Shown one piece after another: positions 10,801 to 20,918 of a stretch of DNA of 64,000 bases. Position numbers and translations under genes: made by a program. Source of the DNA: Ianthella basta (Eukaryota; Porifera; Demospongiae; Verongiida; Ianthellidae). The stretch's first letter is position 1. Each line of letters opens with the position of its first letter. The stretch is taken from contig OZ025886.1 in NCBI GenBank assembly GCA_964019415.1, positions 5,847,503 to 5,911,502 on the forward strand. The letters are read 5' to 3'. The notes beneath the pieces are model-generated. The model was given only the letters and a program-made list of their open reading frames with translations. It had not been told where the DNA came from and did no database searches.

Positions 10801-13800
10801 AACAGAGTGAAGCAAGGGCAATATTTTACTTAATCTGTGTTACTTGCAAAGTAACCATTGGCATAAAAGTTCTCCTACAAAGTAATGTGAATGCATCATT
10901 CACCTCAATGACAATAAATGGGTATAAAGTATACAATACAGTACCGACTGTACTTGACGTCTAAACCATCTGTGCTGAACACTATAACGTTGCAATCTAC
11001 GTTCCTCTGTAGAGCAGCCACCTCTCTATAAAGGTCAGTTAGAACTGACCCATTAGGTGGCACCGTCTTAGACAGGTTTCACTGAATGCTGTGCCAGATG
11101 TACTGTACACCTACCACACCTAATGAATAGCACCTACCTATCTTACCTATCTTGCACTAGACCACAACACCAACTGCTGAGCTGCCAACACATGTTGTGC
11201 TTCTCCTCTTCCCTCAGTTCCCCCCACTGTGGAAGCTGTGCAAGAAAGGATTGCGGGTATCCAAGAGATGAATGTCACTATATCCTTTGTCATCTTGGAT
11301 GCCTCCCCAGAGGTGCAAACAGACAACATCCGCTGGACCTTTACAGACTTGAATGGAAACTCCTTCAACATACCAACTGACAATGTGATGACCAACTTCT
11401 CCACTGACCTCACTGGGGTGTTCAGTAGTGATCGATTGAACCTTACTCTTTCAGGTTTAAGCTATGCTTTTGAAGGCACATACACAATGATGGCCACCAA
11501 CGAAGCAGGAAGTGATTCTTCTGAAGCTGTACTGATCATTGAAGGTCAGTGGCATCCATCATTGTGTCATGTTCCTATTTATCCATTATCTGTAGAAGGT
11601 GATTGCAACAGATGGATTTCATCCATCACACACTTTGTCATTTTACACCACTGGTGTAGAAGGCTGGTCGACGTAATATCCAGTGATTTACCCAACTCAC
11701 ACTTTGTCATGTTATCTGCAATTGTGAAGTCAAATTTGCATTTTGTGGCTCTGCACACAAATGTGATCTGTGGTGCACATCATCCCTGCCTTCACAGGTT
11801 CCCCAAGATTTATCAGAGCTCCTCTCAGCCAACAAGTGATGAATGGTGTGGATGTCACCTTTGACTGCCTTGCACTGGCCGAACCTCTCCACTCACTGAC
11901 ATGGTACTTTTTTGGTGCAAATGGTATCAACACAGCCATTGGGTCTGTCAATGGCACAGAGAAGATGATCATGGACAATGAAACATACCAAATCACTGAT
12001 TCTATGACCCTTAGTACCTACGGCAGGCTGGTTGTCAGAGATGTCACGTTTGAAGACAGGGGTTCGTACTTCTGTCTTGCTGAGAACAGGTATGGTTCAG
12101 AAGCTGCCGCTGCCACTCTGGCTGTGCAGGGTGAGTGAGTGCAGACAGTGCTGGTGTAGTGCAATGTGCTGTGCAGTGTGCTGTGCATGCTGTGTTCTGT
12201 GTTGGGTGCAGTCAGTGATGGTATGCTACTGATTGCTCCTGCAGTGCCTCCCATGTTCCTGTCAACCTCACCACAAGTTGAAATCATCATCAACAGCACT
12301 GACAATGCCACCCTGAACTGTTCCCTCCGAGGCTATCCTCTCTCCAACTTACAGTGGATGAAGGATGGCACTCCACTCACTCCAGATGGCTCCCACATCA
12401 CCATCACCACCTTCAGAAGGCAGGACCCAACAGAAACCTACCCTTTCAGCAGTATCCGGGACAGCAACTTTGAGCCCATCCCTCAGGAGGGTCTGGAGTA
12501 CTTTGAGGCTGTGAGTGAGCTGACACTGGTGCCTCCACTTCTGAGAACAGACACAGCCGACTACACCTGTGTGGTAAAGGCACAGTTTGTTCAGAACTGC
12601 ACTGAAACATCAGACAACATCCCTATATTCATTTTGGGTGAGTCTTTCTGAAAGCATTCATCACGTGTGAAGGTTGAAATACTGTAGATGCATACGCACC
12701 TTGCTGATAGCATTATCATATCTGCCATTTTGTCATCATTGCTGCCCTGCCTGCTTCCTTAACCATCTTTCCTAGTCACTGCTACTGTTTCTATATTGCT
12801 TGTAATACCCTCTATTCCATCACTGCCCTCATATGTTGATTTTCAGGTGAAAATTAGGGCACAGAGTCACTAGTAAGACACCTGCAAACAATGGCCTTAT
12901 AGCTGCGTGAATAGGGTGTCGTAGTTGTATGCTCACCTAGCCTCATCAACAGATACACCCATGCAATCTGGTACTAGTATGGATGTATGTTTGTAAGGAT
13001 GTACGTATGTATAGAAACTATCGAGTACCACAGTGTACACTTTTGTGGTTGTATTTGGTTGTACTTTCATATTATTGTATCATCGTATTCATTCTATTAG
13101 TCTATCGAGCTAGACCTTTTTTTGTGTTTTCGCGTAACCGGAAGTCATGGGCAAGGTAAGGCGAAAGAGGGTCTAGCAGAAGTCATTAATATTCATAGCC
13201 GATTGACCAATCAGATCAACTAGCTGGATCTAACTAGTAGTGGCACCTCGTTGACACTTCCACGTTAGTTAAACACGGATATGGTTTGCTGCAGTGCAAG
13301 CAGTAATGGCGGCGCTCTTCATTGTGTAGATGGACGCTATCTCAACTGACCCAATGCTTCTTCGAGCTGCTTGTGAAATGGTAGAAGGCACAAGGATTCT
13401 TGAAGCTCCTGGAAATAACTCATGGCGAGAAAGAGGCGTTGTGCAGCTTGTGAAGAAGTTCACTCCTTGACTCTTCGTAGCGTTTCTTCTGATTTACAAC
13501 CATTGGAAGCTTACCCCGGCATGGCAAGCACAAGAAGTGGGATCCCAGACTTGCAGACAACTCAGCGCCAGCAACTCCTCTCAGCTGATGGTACAACTCA
13601 GTCGGGCCGCCTCCTCGGGACAACTCGCGCTGCATGCAGGCGATACTTGGGCTTGCTTTTGGGAATGGGCAATTTGCAGACACCGCATATGGAGTTCAGT
13701 GGTTCGGCCATCCTCAGTTCCTAACTGCGCTAACTGACTGGTTACACTGCAGAGCAATCATAGCTGGTTTACCCTGGGTGGGATGGTCTAGCAAGCCAGA

Positions 13801-16800
13801 CTGCGGTACGTGTTGTTTGCGAAGTGTGAAATACCTTATTATGAATATTAATGACCTCTGTTAGACCCTCCTTTGCCTTTCCCTGCCCGTTACTTCCGGT
13901 TATGCGAAAACGCAAAAGAGGTCTAGCTCGATAGACTATCACTCTGTATACAAGTGTCACACCTCACTAGGTAATGTGAATGCATCATTCACCTCAATGA
14001 CAATAAATGGGTATAAAGTATACAATACAGTACCGACTGTACTTGACGTCTAAACCATCTGTGCTGAACACTATAACATTGCAATCTACGTACCTCTGTA
14101 GAGCAGCCACCTCTCTATAAAGGTCAGTTAGAACTGACCCATAGGTGGCGCCATCTTAGACAGGTTTCACTGAATGCTGTGCCAGATGTACTGTACACCT
14201 ACCACACCTAATGAATAGCACCTACCTATCTTACCTATCTTGCACTAGACCACAACACCAACTGCTGAGCTGCCAAAACATGTTGTGCTTCTCCTCTTTC
14301 CTCAGTTCCCCCCACTGTGGAAGCTGTGCAAGAAAGGATTGCGGGTATCCAAGAAATGAGTGTCACTGTATCCTTTGTCATCTTGGATGCCTCCCCAGAG
14401 GTGCAAACAGACAACATCCGCTGGACCTTTACAGACTTGAATGGAAACTCCTTCAACATACCAACTGACAATGTGATGACCAACTTCTCCACTGACCTTA
14501 CTGGGGTGTTCAGTAGTGATCGATTGAACCTCACTCTTTCAGGTTTAAGCTATGCTTTTGAAGGCACATACGCAATGATGGCCACCAACGAAGCAGGAAG
14601 TGATTCTTCTGAAGCTGTACTGATCATTGAAGGTCAGTGGCATCCATCATTGTGTCATGTTCCTATTTATCCATTATCTGTAGAAGGTGATTGCGACAGA
14701 TGGATTTCATCCATCACACACTTTGTCATTTTACACCACTGGTGTAGAAGGCTGGTCGACGTAATATCCAGTGATTTACCCAACTCACACTTTGTCATGT
14801 TATCTGCAATTGTGCAGTCAAATTTGCATTTTGTGGCTCTGCACACAAATGTGATCTGTGGTGCACATCATCCCTGCCTTCACAGGTTCCCCAAGATTTA
14901 TCAGAGCTCCTCTCAGCCAACAAGTGATGAATGGTGTGGATGTCACCTTTGACTGCCTTGCACTGGCCGAACCTCTCCACTCACTGACATGGTACTTTTT
15001 TGGTGCAAATGGTATCAACACAGCCATTGGGTCTGTCAATGGCACAGAGAAGATGATCATGGACAATGAAACATACCAAATCACTGATTCTATGACCCTT
15101 AGTACCTACGGTAGGCTGGTTGTCAGAGATGTCCAGTTTGAAGACAGGGGTTCGTACTTCTGTCTTGCTGAGAACAGGTATGGTTCAGAAGCTGCCGCTG
15201 CCACTCTGGCTGTGCAGGGTGAGTGAGTGCAGACAGTGCTGGTGTAGTGCAATGTGCTGTGCAGTATGCTGTGCATGCTGTGTTCTGTGGTGGGTGCAGT
15301 CAGTGATGGTATGCTGCTGATTGCTCCTGCAGTGCCTCCCATGTTCCTGTCAACCTCACCACAAGTTGACATTGTCATCAACAGCACTGACAATGCCACC
15401 CTGAACTGTTCCCTCCGAGGCTATCCCCTCTCCAGCTTACAGTGGATGAAGGATGGCACTCCACTCACTCCAGATGGCTCCCACATCACCATCACCACCT
15501 TCAGAAGGCAGGACCCAACAGACACCTACCCTTTCAGCAGTATCCGGGACAGCAACTTTGAGCCCATCCCTAAGGAGGGTCTGGAGTACTTTGAGGCTGT
15601 GAGTGAGCTGACACTGGTGCCTCCACTTCTGAGAACAGACACAGCCAACTACACCTGTGTGGTAAAGGCACAGTTTGTTCAGAACTACACTGAAACATCA
15701 GACAACATCCCTGTATTCATTTTGGGTGAGTCTTTCTGAAAGCATTCATCACGTGTGAAGGTTGAATTACTGTAGATGTTCCTCCTATCCTCTGCCCATT
15801 GCTGCCCAATATTGCATTTTATGGCCATTCTTTGGTACTCACAGATTTGGAAGGAACAGTCATTCCCATGTACTCTAGTCACCCCTCCTTCCCTTCCTCC
15901 CCTGTATACAGAGGTGCCTGATGCTCCAATCAATGTTACTATTACCAACAACAATCAGAGGAGTCAGGTGCTGTCCTGGGTGGTACCCTTTGATGGGAAC
16001 CGTCCTGTCACACAGAACATCATCTACTTCACCTCAAGTCGTCAGTCCACTCTGGCACAGATCTACCCACCTCTGGGAGGATGGGGAACCCAACGTCAGA
16101 CAAGTGGAGTCAACACTGACCCTGTGCCGAGTGTCACCACGACTGACAACCCAACCACTGTCATTGTGTCAAACCTGATCCCATTTGTGGCCTACAGCTA
16201 CACTGTGGTGGCTGTCAATGAGCTGGGGAGGAGTGACATGTCACAGCCGTCACCCTCAGTGCAGACAGAGGCAGCCGGTGAGTCATGAGGAAGAGTTCTT
16301 TCCGTTTACACTACATGCCCAAATTTGTTCTGTGTTTAATGCCTTACATACGTACATTATACATTAGAAAATAGGTGTCGCTGTTCTGGCTATTGTATTG
16401 TGTATGCTTGTGTCCTACACAGCTCCGGACTTCCCACCCCAAGGCTGTGTTGCTCTACTGTTGTCATCTACTTCCTTTGTGGTCATGTGGTCATCACCTG
16501 ATCCCCCAAATGGCATCATTGCCAACTATACCATCGTGTACAGACCAGTGGATGCAGTAGCAGACTATGACCCAAGCACATTGGAGGGCACCACCACAAA
16601 CTACACTGACGCAAACACCACAATGCTCATGGCAGAGAGCCTTCAGTCAGCTGTACTGTACAGCATTCAACTGGCAGCCACCAACCAGATTGGGACCAGT
16701 CCCTTCACTCAGGACCTTGACTGCACAGTCCTCACAGAGGATGATGGTGAGTATAGTGGACTTCTTGGCAGTTTCATTTGCCTCCTGTGTCATGAACGAT

Positions 16801-19800
16801 CTTGTGTCAGTGATACTTATCTCTGTTCATGTGCAGTGCCTGGTGTCCCTCAGAGTGTAAATGTGATTTCTCCTAGCTCCACCTCCTTGCTGGTGACCTG
16901 GGACCACCCCCTGGCCCCTGACCGCAATGGTGTCATCACTGGCTACACTGTCATCAGACAGTCAGGCAGTGAGAGAGACACTGAAGAGCTCTTCAACAAT
17001 GACACCTCACACCTGCTGACAGGTCTTGTGCCATTCACTGACTACAACATCACTGTTGCAGGGAACACCAGTGCTGGACAAGGGGAGTTCACCATGCCTT
17101 TCATAATGAGGACACTCAATGACAGTGAGTGGAGGAGAGAGGTTGATAGTGCATTTGTGGGTTGTACAAATGAGGTGTGTTTAGGTGTGTGTGGGTTTTG
17201 TACTTATGGGTATGTACCTATATATGCACATACTGTATGTATATGCAGGTTGCACAGAGACACCAGTGCATGGCCCTGTTGTTTCAAATGACTTGAAATG
17301 AACACTTTTCTGTCCCTTTCCTTTCTTTCCATTCTCAGCTTCCTCTGTATCTTGCTATCTCTGCACCAACCTGCATATAGTGTACCACCTTGTTCCTTCA
17401 AGTGCTGATGATTTCATTCTTTACATGTTTGTTTGTTCATTCTTATCATTCAACTCCCCTTCTATCCCACTCAGCTGCCTCCCCCCCACTCTGTCCAACA
17501 CTGACAGATGTCACATTTAACTCTCTTGTTGTCTCCTGGTACCCTCCAAACATTCCCAGAGGTGTGATCACTGACTATGAGGTAATGGAGGAGAGAAGGT
17601 CACGTCTAGATACTGCCCTGTGCTGTTAAAGCCAACTGGAGTGTGATTAGGCATCTTAACACCCTCAGCTGACATTCTGTGTATTAACCTGAAAACGTTA
17701 ATATAAAATACACTTAAGCAAGTGTGCTAGGAAGTGATGCTTGTCATCGCACAGAATGCATCAACAATACACCACTCTAATGACATAGCCTCAGACCATA
17801 AGAGTTTGTAGCTTAGGCTGTGACTTTACTTCCAGTCAGATCTGTTACATTATTTGTGCAGCTATGTACCTTGTACATACATACGTATACAAGTGAGCTT
17901 CTCTCATATCATACGGTAGGTCTAGAGCCTGTGCTTATTTGCGTCATGTCCTCTGGAGTGTGTTGTACTGCAGTCGTCCTGCCACTACTGTGTGGTTACT
18001 GCTGATGTCCTCCTTCCATTGCAGATATCCCTCAGTGGCAGTAGAAGTTATAATGCTACTTTCAGTGACTCCCGCACTGAGATGAGGAATGGTCTCATCT
18101 GTGGTGTATGCAGCAACCCACCATCTTGTGTGGAGTCCTCAGCTCAAGCAGACCAGTGCATCATGTGCACTGTACCAGGACTGGCTCCTGCCACCAACTA
18201 CACTGTCAGTGTGGCCGCTCTGTCTGACGCTGGCACTGGGGCAAGCAGTGAGGAGAGGACTGTACAGACAATGGTCTCCAGTGAGTTACCCTTCCTGTGG
18301 TGATCCATGATTGTCATTGATCTATCTGTTTTGCAAGGCTTGGTGTCTGTAGTGTACTGTATGGTCTATGCTTGTTCATACGTAACACTGGATTACAGTG
18401 CCACAGTATGGACATTCGCAACTCTCAATCCTATTGATTTAACACTTTTGGATGCCATGCTTGGACTGCATTCTGAGACTCAGCACTTTGGTAGTAATCA
18501 GAAGTTGGAACATTTCTGGATATTTTGCGTCTGCCAATGCGTCTGTCAATGTAATATTAATACTAGCTGATTATTGTGGGGCTCGCTCAGGCTTGCCCCA
18601 ATTATATATACGTAGTATGCATGTGTAAAGTGTAAAATAGGGTTCCTTCAGTTATACACTTCACAGTACAATAATTGTGCAGTGGATTTCTATGGGCTTT
18701 CCTGAAATGACTGGTGCATGTTTGGCTGTACTGCAATTGGCAATGTTGCAAGAGTTCGTGATCAAATGATGATGTATCCATACAATGTAATAATAATACT
18801 AGCTGATTATTAGTGGTTAAACTGGCATGAGTGCCTGCATGCATGAGCAGAGATTGCCATAACTGAACCACATGTACAATCACTTGTGTGACTGTACATG
18901 TGTAGCTAGTGAAGTTTGGGAAGGGCACTTGCTGTAAGTGACACGGAACACTTCTATAAGTGTCTAGAGCCCTTTTAAAGGGAACCACCACATATGGCTC
19001 GTATCACAGGCTGTTCTATATAGCTCCTGGCTCCTAGAGCAGCGTGGCTCTATACGTACGTACATAGATTATGGCAGACCTAGTAACTGGTACTGGTAAC
19101 TAGTAACACTGATTGCACTGCATACTTATACAGTAAGAGTAGCTTAACCTCTTGTCCTAATTTACCTTTGCAGTCCATATCAATTCTCTTACACTCACGT
19201 CTACTCCTGGTGTAATCTTGTCGACGGGAGATGGCCTTGAGCTGATATGTCAGGCTGGGACAGGCTCAAATCAATCTACTAAGTTTGATGTGGTGTGGAG
19301 ACTTAATGGCACTGTAATGATCAACAGCAGCTACCTTGAGATAACGACTTCATACTCTGATAACACACATTACCTGCGAGTGGATCCAGTATTCAGCAGT
19401 GATTCAGGGACATACTCTTGTGAGCTTGATGGTGATGCGACAGTTAAAGCAAGTCTAAGCATCACAGTGAATCCAGGTATGAATGGTTGGGTTATGAATG
19501 GTTACCTTGCAAGTAACACAGATGAAGAAAAATATTGCCCTTGTTTCACACCGTTCAATTCTCATTAAGGTTTGGAGAGTAAGGGAGTAAACGAGTATGT
19601 GTGTGTGTGTTTATTCACTTCCTTCATCTCTTTTGATTGGTGACAGCCACTTCACCTACCAGTTCGCCTACAGACGTCATTGTGATTGCAGTACCTGTGG
19701 GTGTTGTCTCCTTTCTTTTGGCAATCATCATTGTTGCCATAGTGATGGCAGCAATCATTTGTTACAGAAAGCAGTCCAGGTATAAATATAGAAGACATCT

Positions 19801-20011
19801 CACATGACACCATTATTAATTGAATAAATTCCTAACCCTATAGCCATCCCAGCTCACATGCCTGTTATGTATATGCACTGCTGTATTATGGAATACTCCT
19901 TAATGATGTGCTCATTGCTTGCTGTGCAGGCCTAACCGTGCCCTTCCCAACCCACTGGTGCATGAGTCCCATCGATATGAGATGCTTTCATGTGAGGACA
20001 AGGAAGACTAG
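1781..20011 (+). CDS. Gene A: Ig/FN3 single-pass receptor, short tail (18 exons)
   Basis: Exons: 1781-1823, 4806-5162, 8969-9286, 9493-9822, 11218-11544, 11798-12130, 12245-12637, 14306-14632, 14886-15218, 15333-15725, 15912-16277, 16423-16746, 16837-17124, 17475-17581, 18025-18280, 19174-19476, 19647-19779, 19930-20011. They join to 5013 nt (1670 residues plus TAG) with no stop. All junctions are GT-AG with matching phase. Domain order is signal peptide, nine Ig-type exons, three FN3, one FN3 split by a phase-0 intron, a membrane-proximal Ig, a TM helix and a 27-residue tail. N-glycosylation sequons are abundant. Predicted role: cell-surface adhesion or recognition receptor (inference from domains). 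The exon model rests on splice signals, phase and comparison with genes B and C; there is no transcript. The leader assignment is the least certain step. Confidence 0.8.
2841..2890. repeat. Near-perfect 50-bp hairpin
   Basis: The arms AGATTTGTA...GCTTTTAGTGGTGT and ACACCACTAAAAGC...TACAAATCT are complementary apart from one unpaired T, with a very short GC loop. A second copy is at 59111-59160. Confidence 0.85.
4672..4714 (+). promoter_or_regulatory. 43-bp conserved block ahead of the Ig1 exon
   Basis: This block (core GTCAGCCAAGGTGTGATG then TAGGTGCAGT) has only two differences from 27349-27391 and 60858-60900. It stands out because gene A is otherwise diverged from B and C just upstream. 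In B and C a TATATA run lies between the block and the exon. It may be a splicing element or an internal promoter; function unknown. Confidence 0.4.
4806..5162 (+). CDS. Gene A exon 1: Ig-like domain 1
   Basis: Phase 1-1 exon of 357 nt with acceptor cacaacag and donor atcag|gtgagg. The Ig core is Cys in FNISC, then VYLYKDG where the Trp strand would be, and the second Cys in DGVYHCF. Equivalent exons of the same length are 27494-27850 and 61003-61359. An in-frame ATG at 4742 would give an alternative hydrophobic N-terminus, which is less likely than splicing from the leader. Confidence 0.85.
5346..5384. repeat. (TATG)n microsatellite
   Basis: About nine tandem TATG units in intron 2 of gene A. 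A shorter run lies at the matching place in gene B (about 28036-28060). In gene C it is degenerate (61545-61570). The HTYIHTY-type ORFs on both strands here are artefacts of this repeat. Confidence 0.95.
6004..6308. mobile_element. Small hAT-like non-autonomous DNA element
   Basis: The 305-bp element is bounded by CAGTGGCGGACCC and GGATCCGCCCCTG, inverted ends of the CAG-GGCGG type typical of hAT superfamily elements. The flanks TATATTA (left) and TATAATAT (right) look like a slightly decayed 8-bp target duplication. At the homologous place in gene C (61605-61620) a single TATAATAT sits in otherwise alignable DNA: an empty site. Internal sequence is non-coding and ends in a poly-C run. Confidence 0.75.
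6528..7172 (+). mobile_element. LINE reverse transcriptase, C-terminal fragment
   Basis: An open frame of about 214 residues matches the end of non-LTR retrotransposon RTs: LLYCMHLVP (the usual LLYG-E-W position), RWILGIRWEEKITNQEV, LRAFGHFARHDG, and KRPRGRPHMRWWRDV near the C-terminus. It ends at TAG and is followed by AT-rich simple repeats (TGCGTA, TTATGA), as expected of a LINE 3' tail. The catalytic RT core and endonuclease are absent, so this is a 5'-truncated dead insertion in intron 2 of gene A, sense orientation. The clade was not determined; the C-terminal region looks RTE/CR1-like. Confidence 0.85.
7173..8968 (+). other. Rest of intron 2 of gene A
   Basis: The LINE simple-repeat tail is at about 7175-7235. 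No gene or element with definable ends is seen after it. Only the last few dozen bases before the acceptor at 8968 match the equivalent introns of B and C. Confidence 0.5.
8969..9286 (+). CDS. Gene A exon 2: cysteine-free domain
   Basis: Phase 1-1 exon of 318 nt (acceptor ctgtgcag, donor ttg|gtaagt). It encodes EFPPPLPVRVTPRYVV, then HDWQYNDDDP, TSANRTNVGQTY and VGYYGPYILP. There is no cysteine, so an Ig fold is only a guess from its place in the array. The C-rich start is the site where gene B has one extra base. Gene C has the equivalent exon from 63719. Confidence 0.8.
9493..9822 (+). CDS. Gene A exon 3: Ig-like domain
   Basis: Phase 1-1 exon of 330 nt starting VPPTVFINGV. The Ig cysteines are in VTFTCLARGFP and AVVTCVASNMNSDG. 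The tryptophan is replaced in the TLIIQLSG strand. It is very close to gene B exon 3 (30517-30843). Donor caag|gtgaga. Confidence 0.88.
9823..11217 (+). other. Intron 3 of gene A, mosaic of gene B intron sequences
   Basis: The intron start (about 9880-9935) matches gene B intron 3 (about 30895-30955). Positions 10785-10875 match gene B intron 7 (about 35785-35870). Positions 10885-10985 match gene B intron 15 (about 41460-41585). Positions 11090-11160 match gene B intron 21 (about 44975-45040). The order is the same in both genes. The rest (10000-10780) is unrecognised. Confidence 0.6.
11218..12637 (+). CDS. Gene A exons 4-6: Ig triplet, copy 1
   Basis: Three phase 1-1 exons: 11218-11544, 11798-12130 and 12245-12637. 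The first is Ig-like but lacks both disulphide cysteines (VTISFVILDAS and GTYTMMATNEAG), keeping Trp in NIRWTFTDLNG. The second is canonical (VTFDCLALAEP, LTWYFFG, SYFCLAENRYG). The third is a long Ig domain (LNCSLRGYP, LQWMKDG, DYTCVVKAQF) with an insert containing FRRQDP and FEPIPQEGLEYFE. The triplet is repeated at 14306-15725 and has counterparts at 45100-46468. Confidence 0.9.
13098..13938. mobile_element. TA-flanked DNA element with about 100-bp terminal inverted repeats
   Basis: The left end 13098-13197 (TAGTCTATCGAGCTAGACC... to GTCATTAATATTCATA) and right end 13840-13938 are inverted copies with scattered differences. Both ends finish in TA, consistent with a TA target site as in Tc1/mariner-like elements. 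The 640-bp interior has only short ORFs with no transposase motif, so it is non-autonomous. It lies between the two copies of the Ig triplet in gene A, in intron 6. Confidence 0.85.
14306..15725 (+). CDS. Gene A exons 7-9: Ig triplet, copy 2
   Basis: Exons 14306-14632, 14886-15218 and 15333-15725 have exactly the lengths of exons 4-6 (327, 333, 393 nt) at a constant offset of 3088 bases. They differ by only a few substitutions; introns are equally similar. Substitutions include GTYAMMATNEAG for GTYTMMATNEAG and LSSLQWMKDG for LSNLQWMKDG. The frame is open throughout. This is a recent internal tandem duplication covering about 10880-12690 and 13970-15778. Confidence 0.92.
15912..17124 (+). CDS. 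Gene A exons 10-12: three FN3 domains
   Basis: Exons 15912-16277, 16423-16746 and 16837-17124, all phase 1-1. FN3 hallmarks: VPDAPINVTI, VLSWVVPFDGNRPV and YSYTVVAVNELGRS in the first; FVVMWSSPDPPNG, IANYTIVYRP and YSIQLAATNQIGTS in the second; VPQSVNVISPSSTSLLVTW, ITGYTVIRQ and DYNITVAGNTSAGQG in the third. The counterparts 46678-47043, 47145-47468 and 47562-47849 have identical lengths. Confidence 0.93.
17475..18280 (+). CDS. Gene A exons 13-14: split FN3 domain
   Basis: Exon 13 (17475-17581, phase 1 to 0) ends VITDYE at tgag|gtaatg. Exon 14 (18025-18280, phase 0 to 1) starts ISLSGSRSYN. Together they form an FN3 with VVSWYPPNIPRGVITDYE, an insert with four Cys (ICGVC, PPSC, QCIMC region) and TNYTVSVAALSDAGTG. 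This is the only intron inside a domain. Gene B splits its domain at the same place (48161/48671). Confidence 0.88.
18281..19173 (+). other. Intron 14 of gene A
   Basis: No gene is seen. The ATTAATACTAGCTGATTATT motif at about 18553 recurs in similar form at about 18791. The ORF on the - strand at 18602-18991 has no recognisable features. Confidence 0.5.
19174..19476 (+). CDS. Gene A exon 15: membrane-proximal Ig domain
   Basis: Phase 1-1 exon of 303 nt. Canonical Ig: LELICQAGTGS, FDVVWRLNG, then SDSGTYSCELDGD. Gene B has no equivalent and uses an unrelated cysteine-containing domain in this position (49028-49659). Confidence 0.9.
19647..19779 (+). CDS. Gene A exon 16: transmembrane segment
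   Basis: Phase 1 to 2 exon. A Ser/Thr/Pro stalk (TSPTSSPTD) leads into a hydrophobic helix of about 28 residues (VIVIAVPVGVVSFLLAIIIV and onward to AAIICY), then the basic stop-transfer RKQSR. The PTDV-VIAV junction is shared with gene B (PTDVTVIAVSV). Confidence 0.92.
19930..20011 (+). CDS. Gene A exon 17: short cytoplasmic tail and stop
   Basis: The phase-2 acceptor gtgcag joins AG|G to read RPNRALPNPLVHE, then SHRYEMLSCEDKED and TAG (20009-20011). RALPNPL is a decayed form of gene B's RPLPKPP, having lost the last Pro. Only one tyrosine remains (HRYEML, a weak YxxL-type site). The tail is 27 residues against 100 in gene B. Confidence 0.88.
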
Positions 20012-20158
20012 GGAGATAACAATCCATAGTCCTATGTGTGAAACGGCAAAACATGAAAAAAGTACACTAGCTTGCACTATATAACCATCCGGTAGTTCCA
20101 TGTTTGTATGTAAGTGCATATCTCGGTGTACAAATTACTACCTGTTTGTCCTTAATAT

Positions 20159-20164
20159 ATTAAA
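20159..20164 (+). other. Possible poly(A) signal of gene A
   Basis: ATTAAA 148 bases after the stop codon, followed by a T/GT-rich stretch (about 20180-20210). The nearer AATAAA at about 19824 is inside the last intron and is not used as such in this model. Confidence 0.35.
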
Positions 20165-20284
20165 CTTTTGCAATCTGTGCGTTCGTTTGTTCGTTTGTTT
20201 GCTTGTGCGTGGTATTAAAAACGGGCATTTGATTGGACGACACGATGTAACCGCGAACATGGCCACTTGGGCAGAGAATAAGTT

Positions 20285-20726
20285 AATTCATAGTGTCATT
20301 CAGTGAGAATGCAAGCATCACAGCATGTTGATGGGCCACACTTTGCGTGGGATGGAAGAACACTCTGCTATTCGTCTAGCCAATCACTCTGCTATCCATC
20401 TAACTGATCATCCATAGACAGCTTGGGTACAAGGATATATACCATCTTTAGCTACAGACTCTACACAGTACAGTTCATACTGTATATGTTGTGCTATATA
20501 TATGTTCTCTCAGTGACTGAAATCAATTGGTCGCGATCGCTGTCCCATACAGTTACGTATCAACATGTGCATGTACCACGCCCCCATGCCAGTTGCCCAG
20601 ATAAATTTGGTCCGGAGAAACAATTTTTTTGCTGTAAGAATTGCCCTCGGACCATATTTCAGGACCAATTAATGTTGCAGTGACAGCCTACTTCCACCTC
20701 AAGTATCACACCATGTGCAGTCCGCG
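20285..20726 (+). repeat. Leader-associated block, type 1
   Basis: The segment from the GGGCCACACTTTGC motif (about 20334) through CAAGGATATAT and the GTTTGCCCAGATAAA-like motif to the leader ATG is shared with 1430-1780, 23500-24824 and (truncated) 54700-55665. The 23500 copy is longer because about 1 kb (23770-24720) separates its two halves. It probably carries promoter sequence for the leader exon that follows. Confidence 0.6.
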
Positions 20727-20769
20727 ATGAGAGACAAGAGGGCGCTTCGGCTAGCGCTATTAATTGCAG
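20727..20769 (+). CDS. Leader exon, type 1 (candidate alternative first exon of gene B)
   Basis: ATG reads MRDKRALRLALLIA and stops after one base at gcag|gtgggt, matching the leader exons at 1781 and 24825. It lies 0.7 kb after the stop of gene A and 6.7 kb before gene B exon 1 (27494). Splicing to 27494 would be in phase and give MRDKRALRLALLIAGLAVIP. Confidence 0.5.
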
Positions 20770-20918
20770 GTGGGTGAATAGACAAGATCTGAATGGCGAA
20801 TCCATACTTGAAGCGGGAGAAGGGTCGCCACTGGTAGAGGAACGTCGCTGTGACCACAACTGACTAGTGGAATTGGCTAGCTATAGGGTTGCTGTGAGTG
20901 TAGCTATAGCTACATAGC

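Noticed and set aside
13422..13737. ORFs inside the TA-flanked element (both strands)
   Set aside because: About 100 residues or less, no transposase or other recognisable motif; no conservation can be judged from a single copy.
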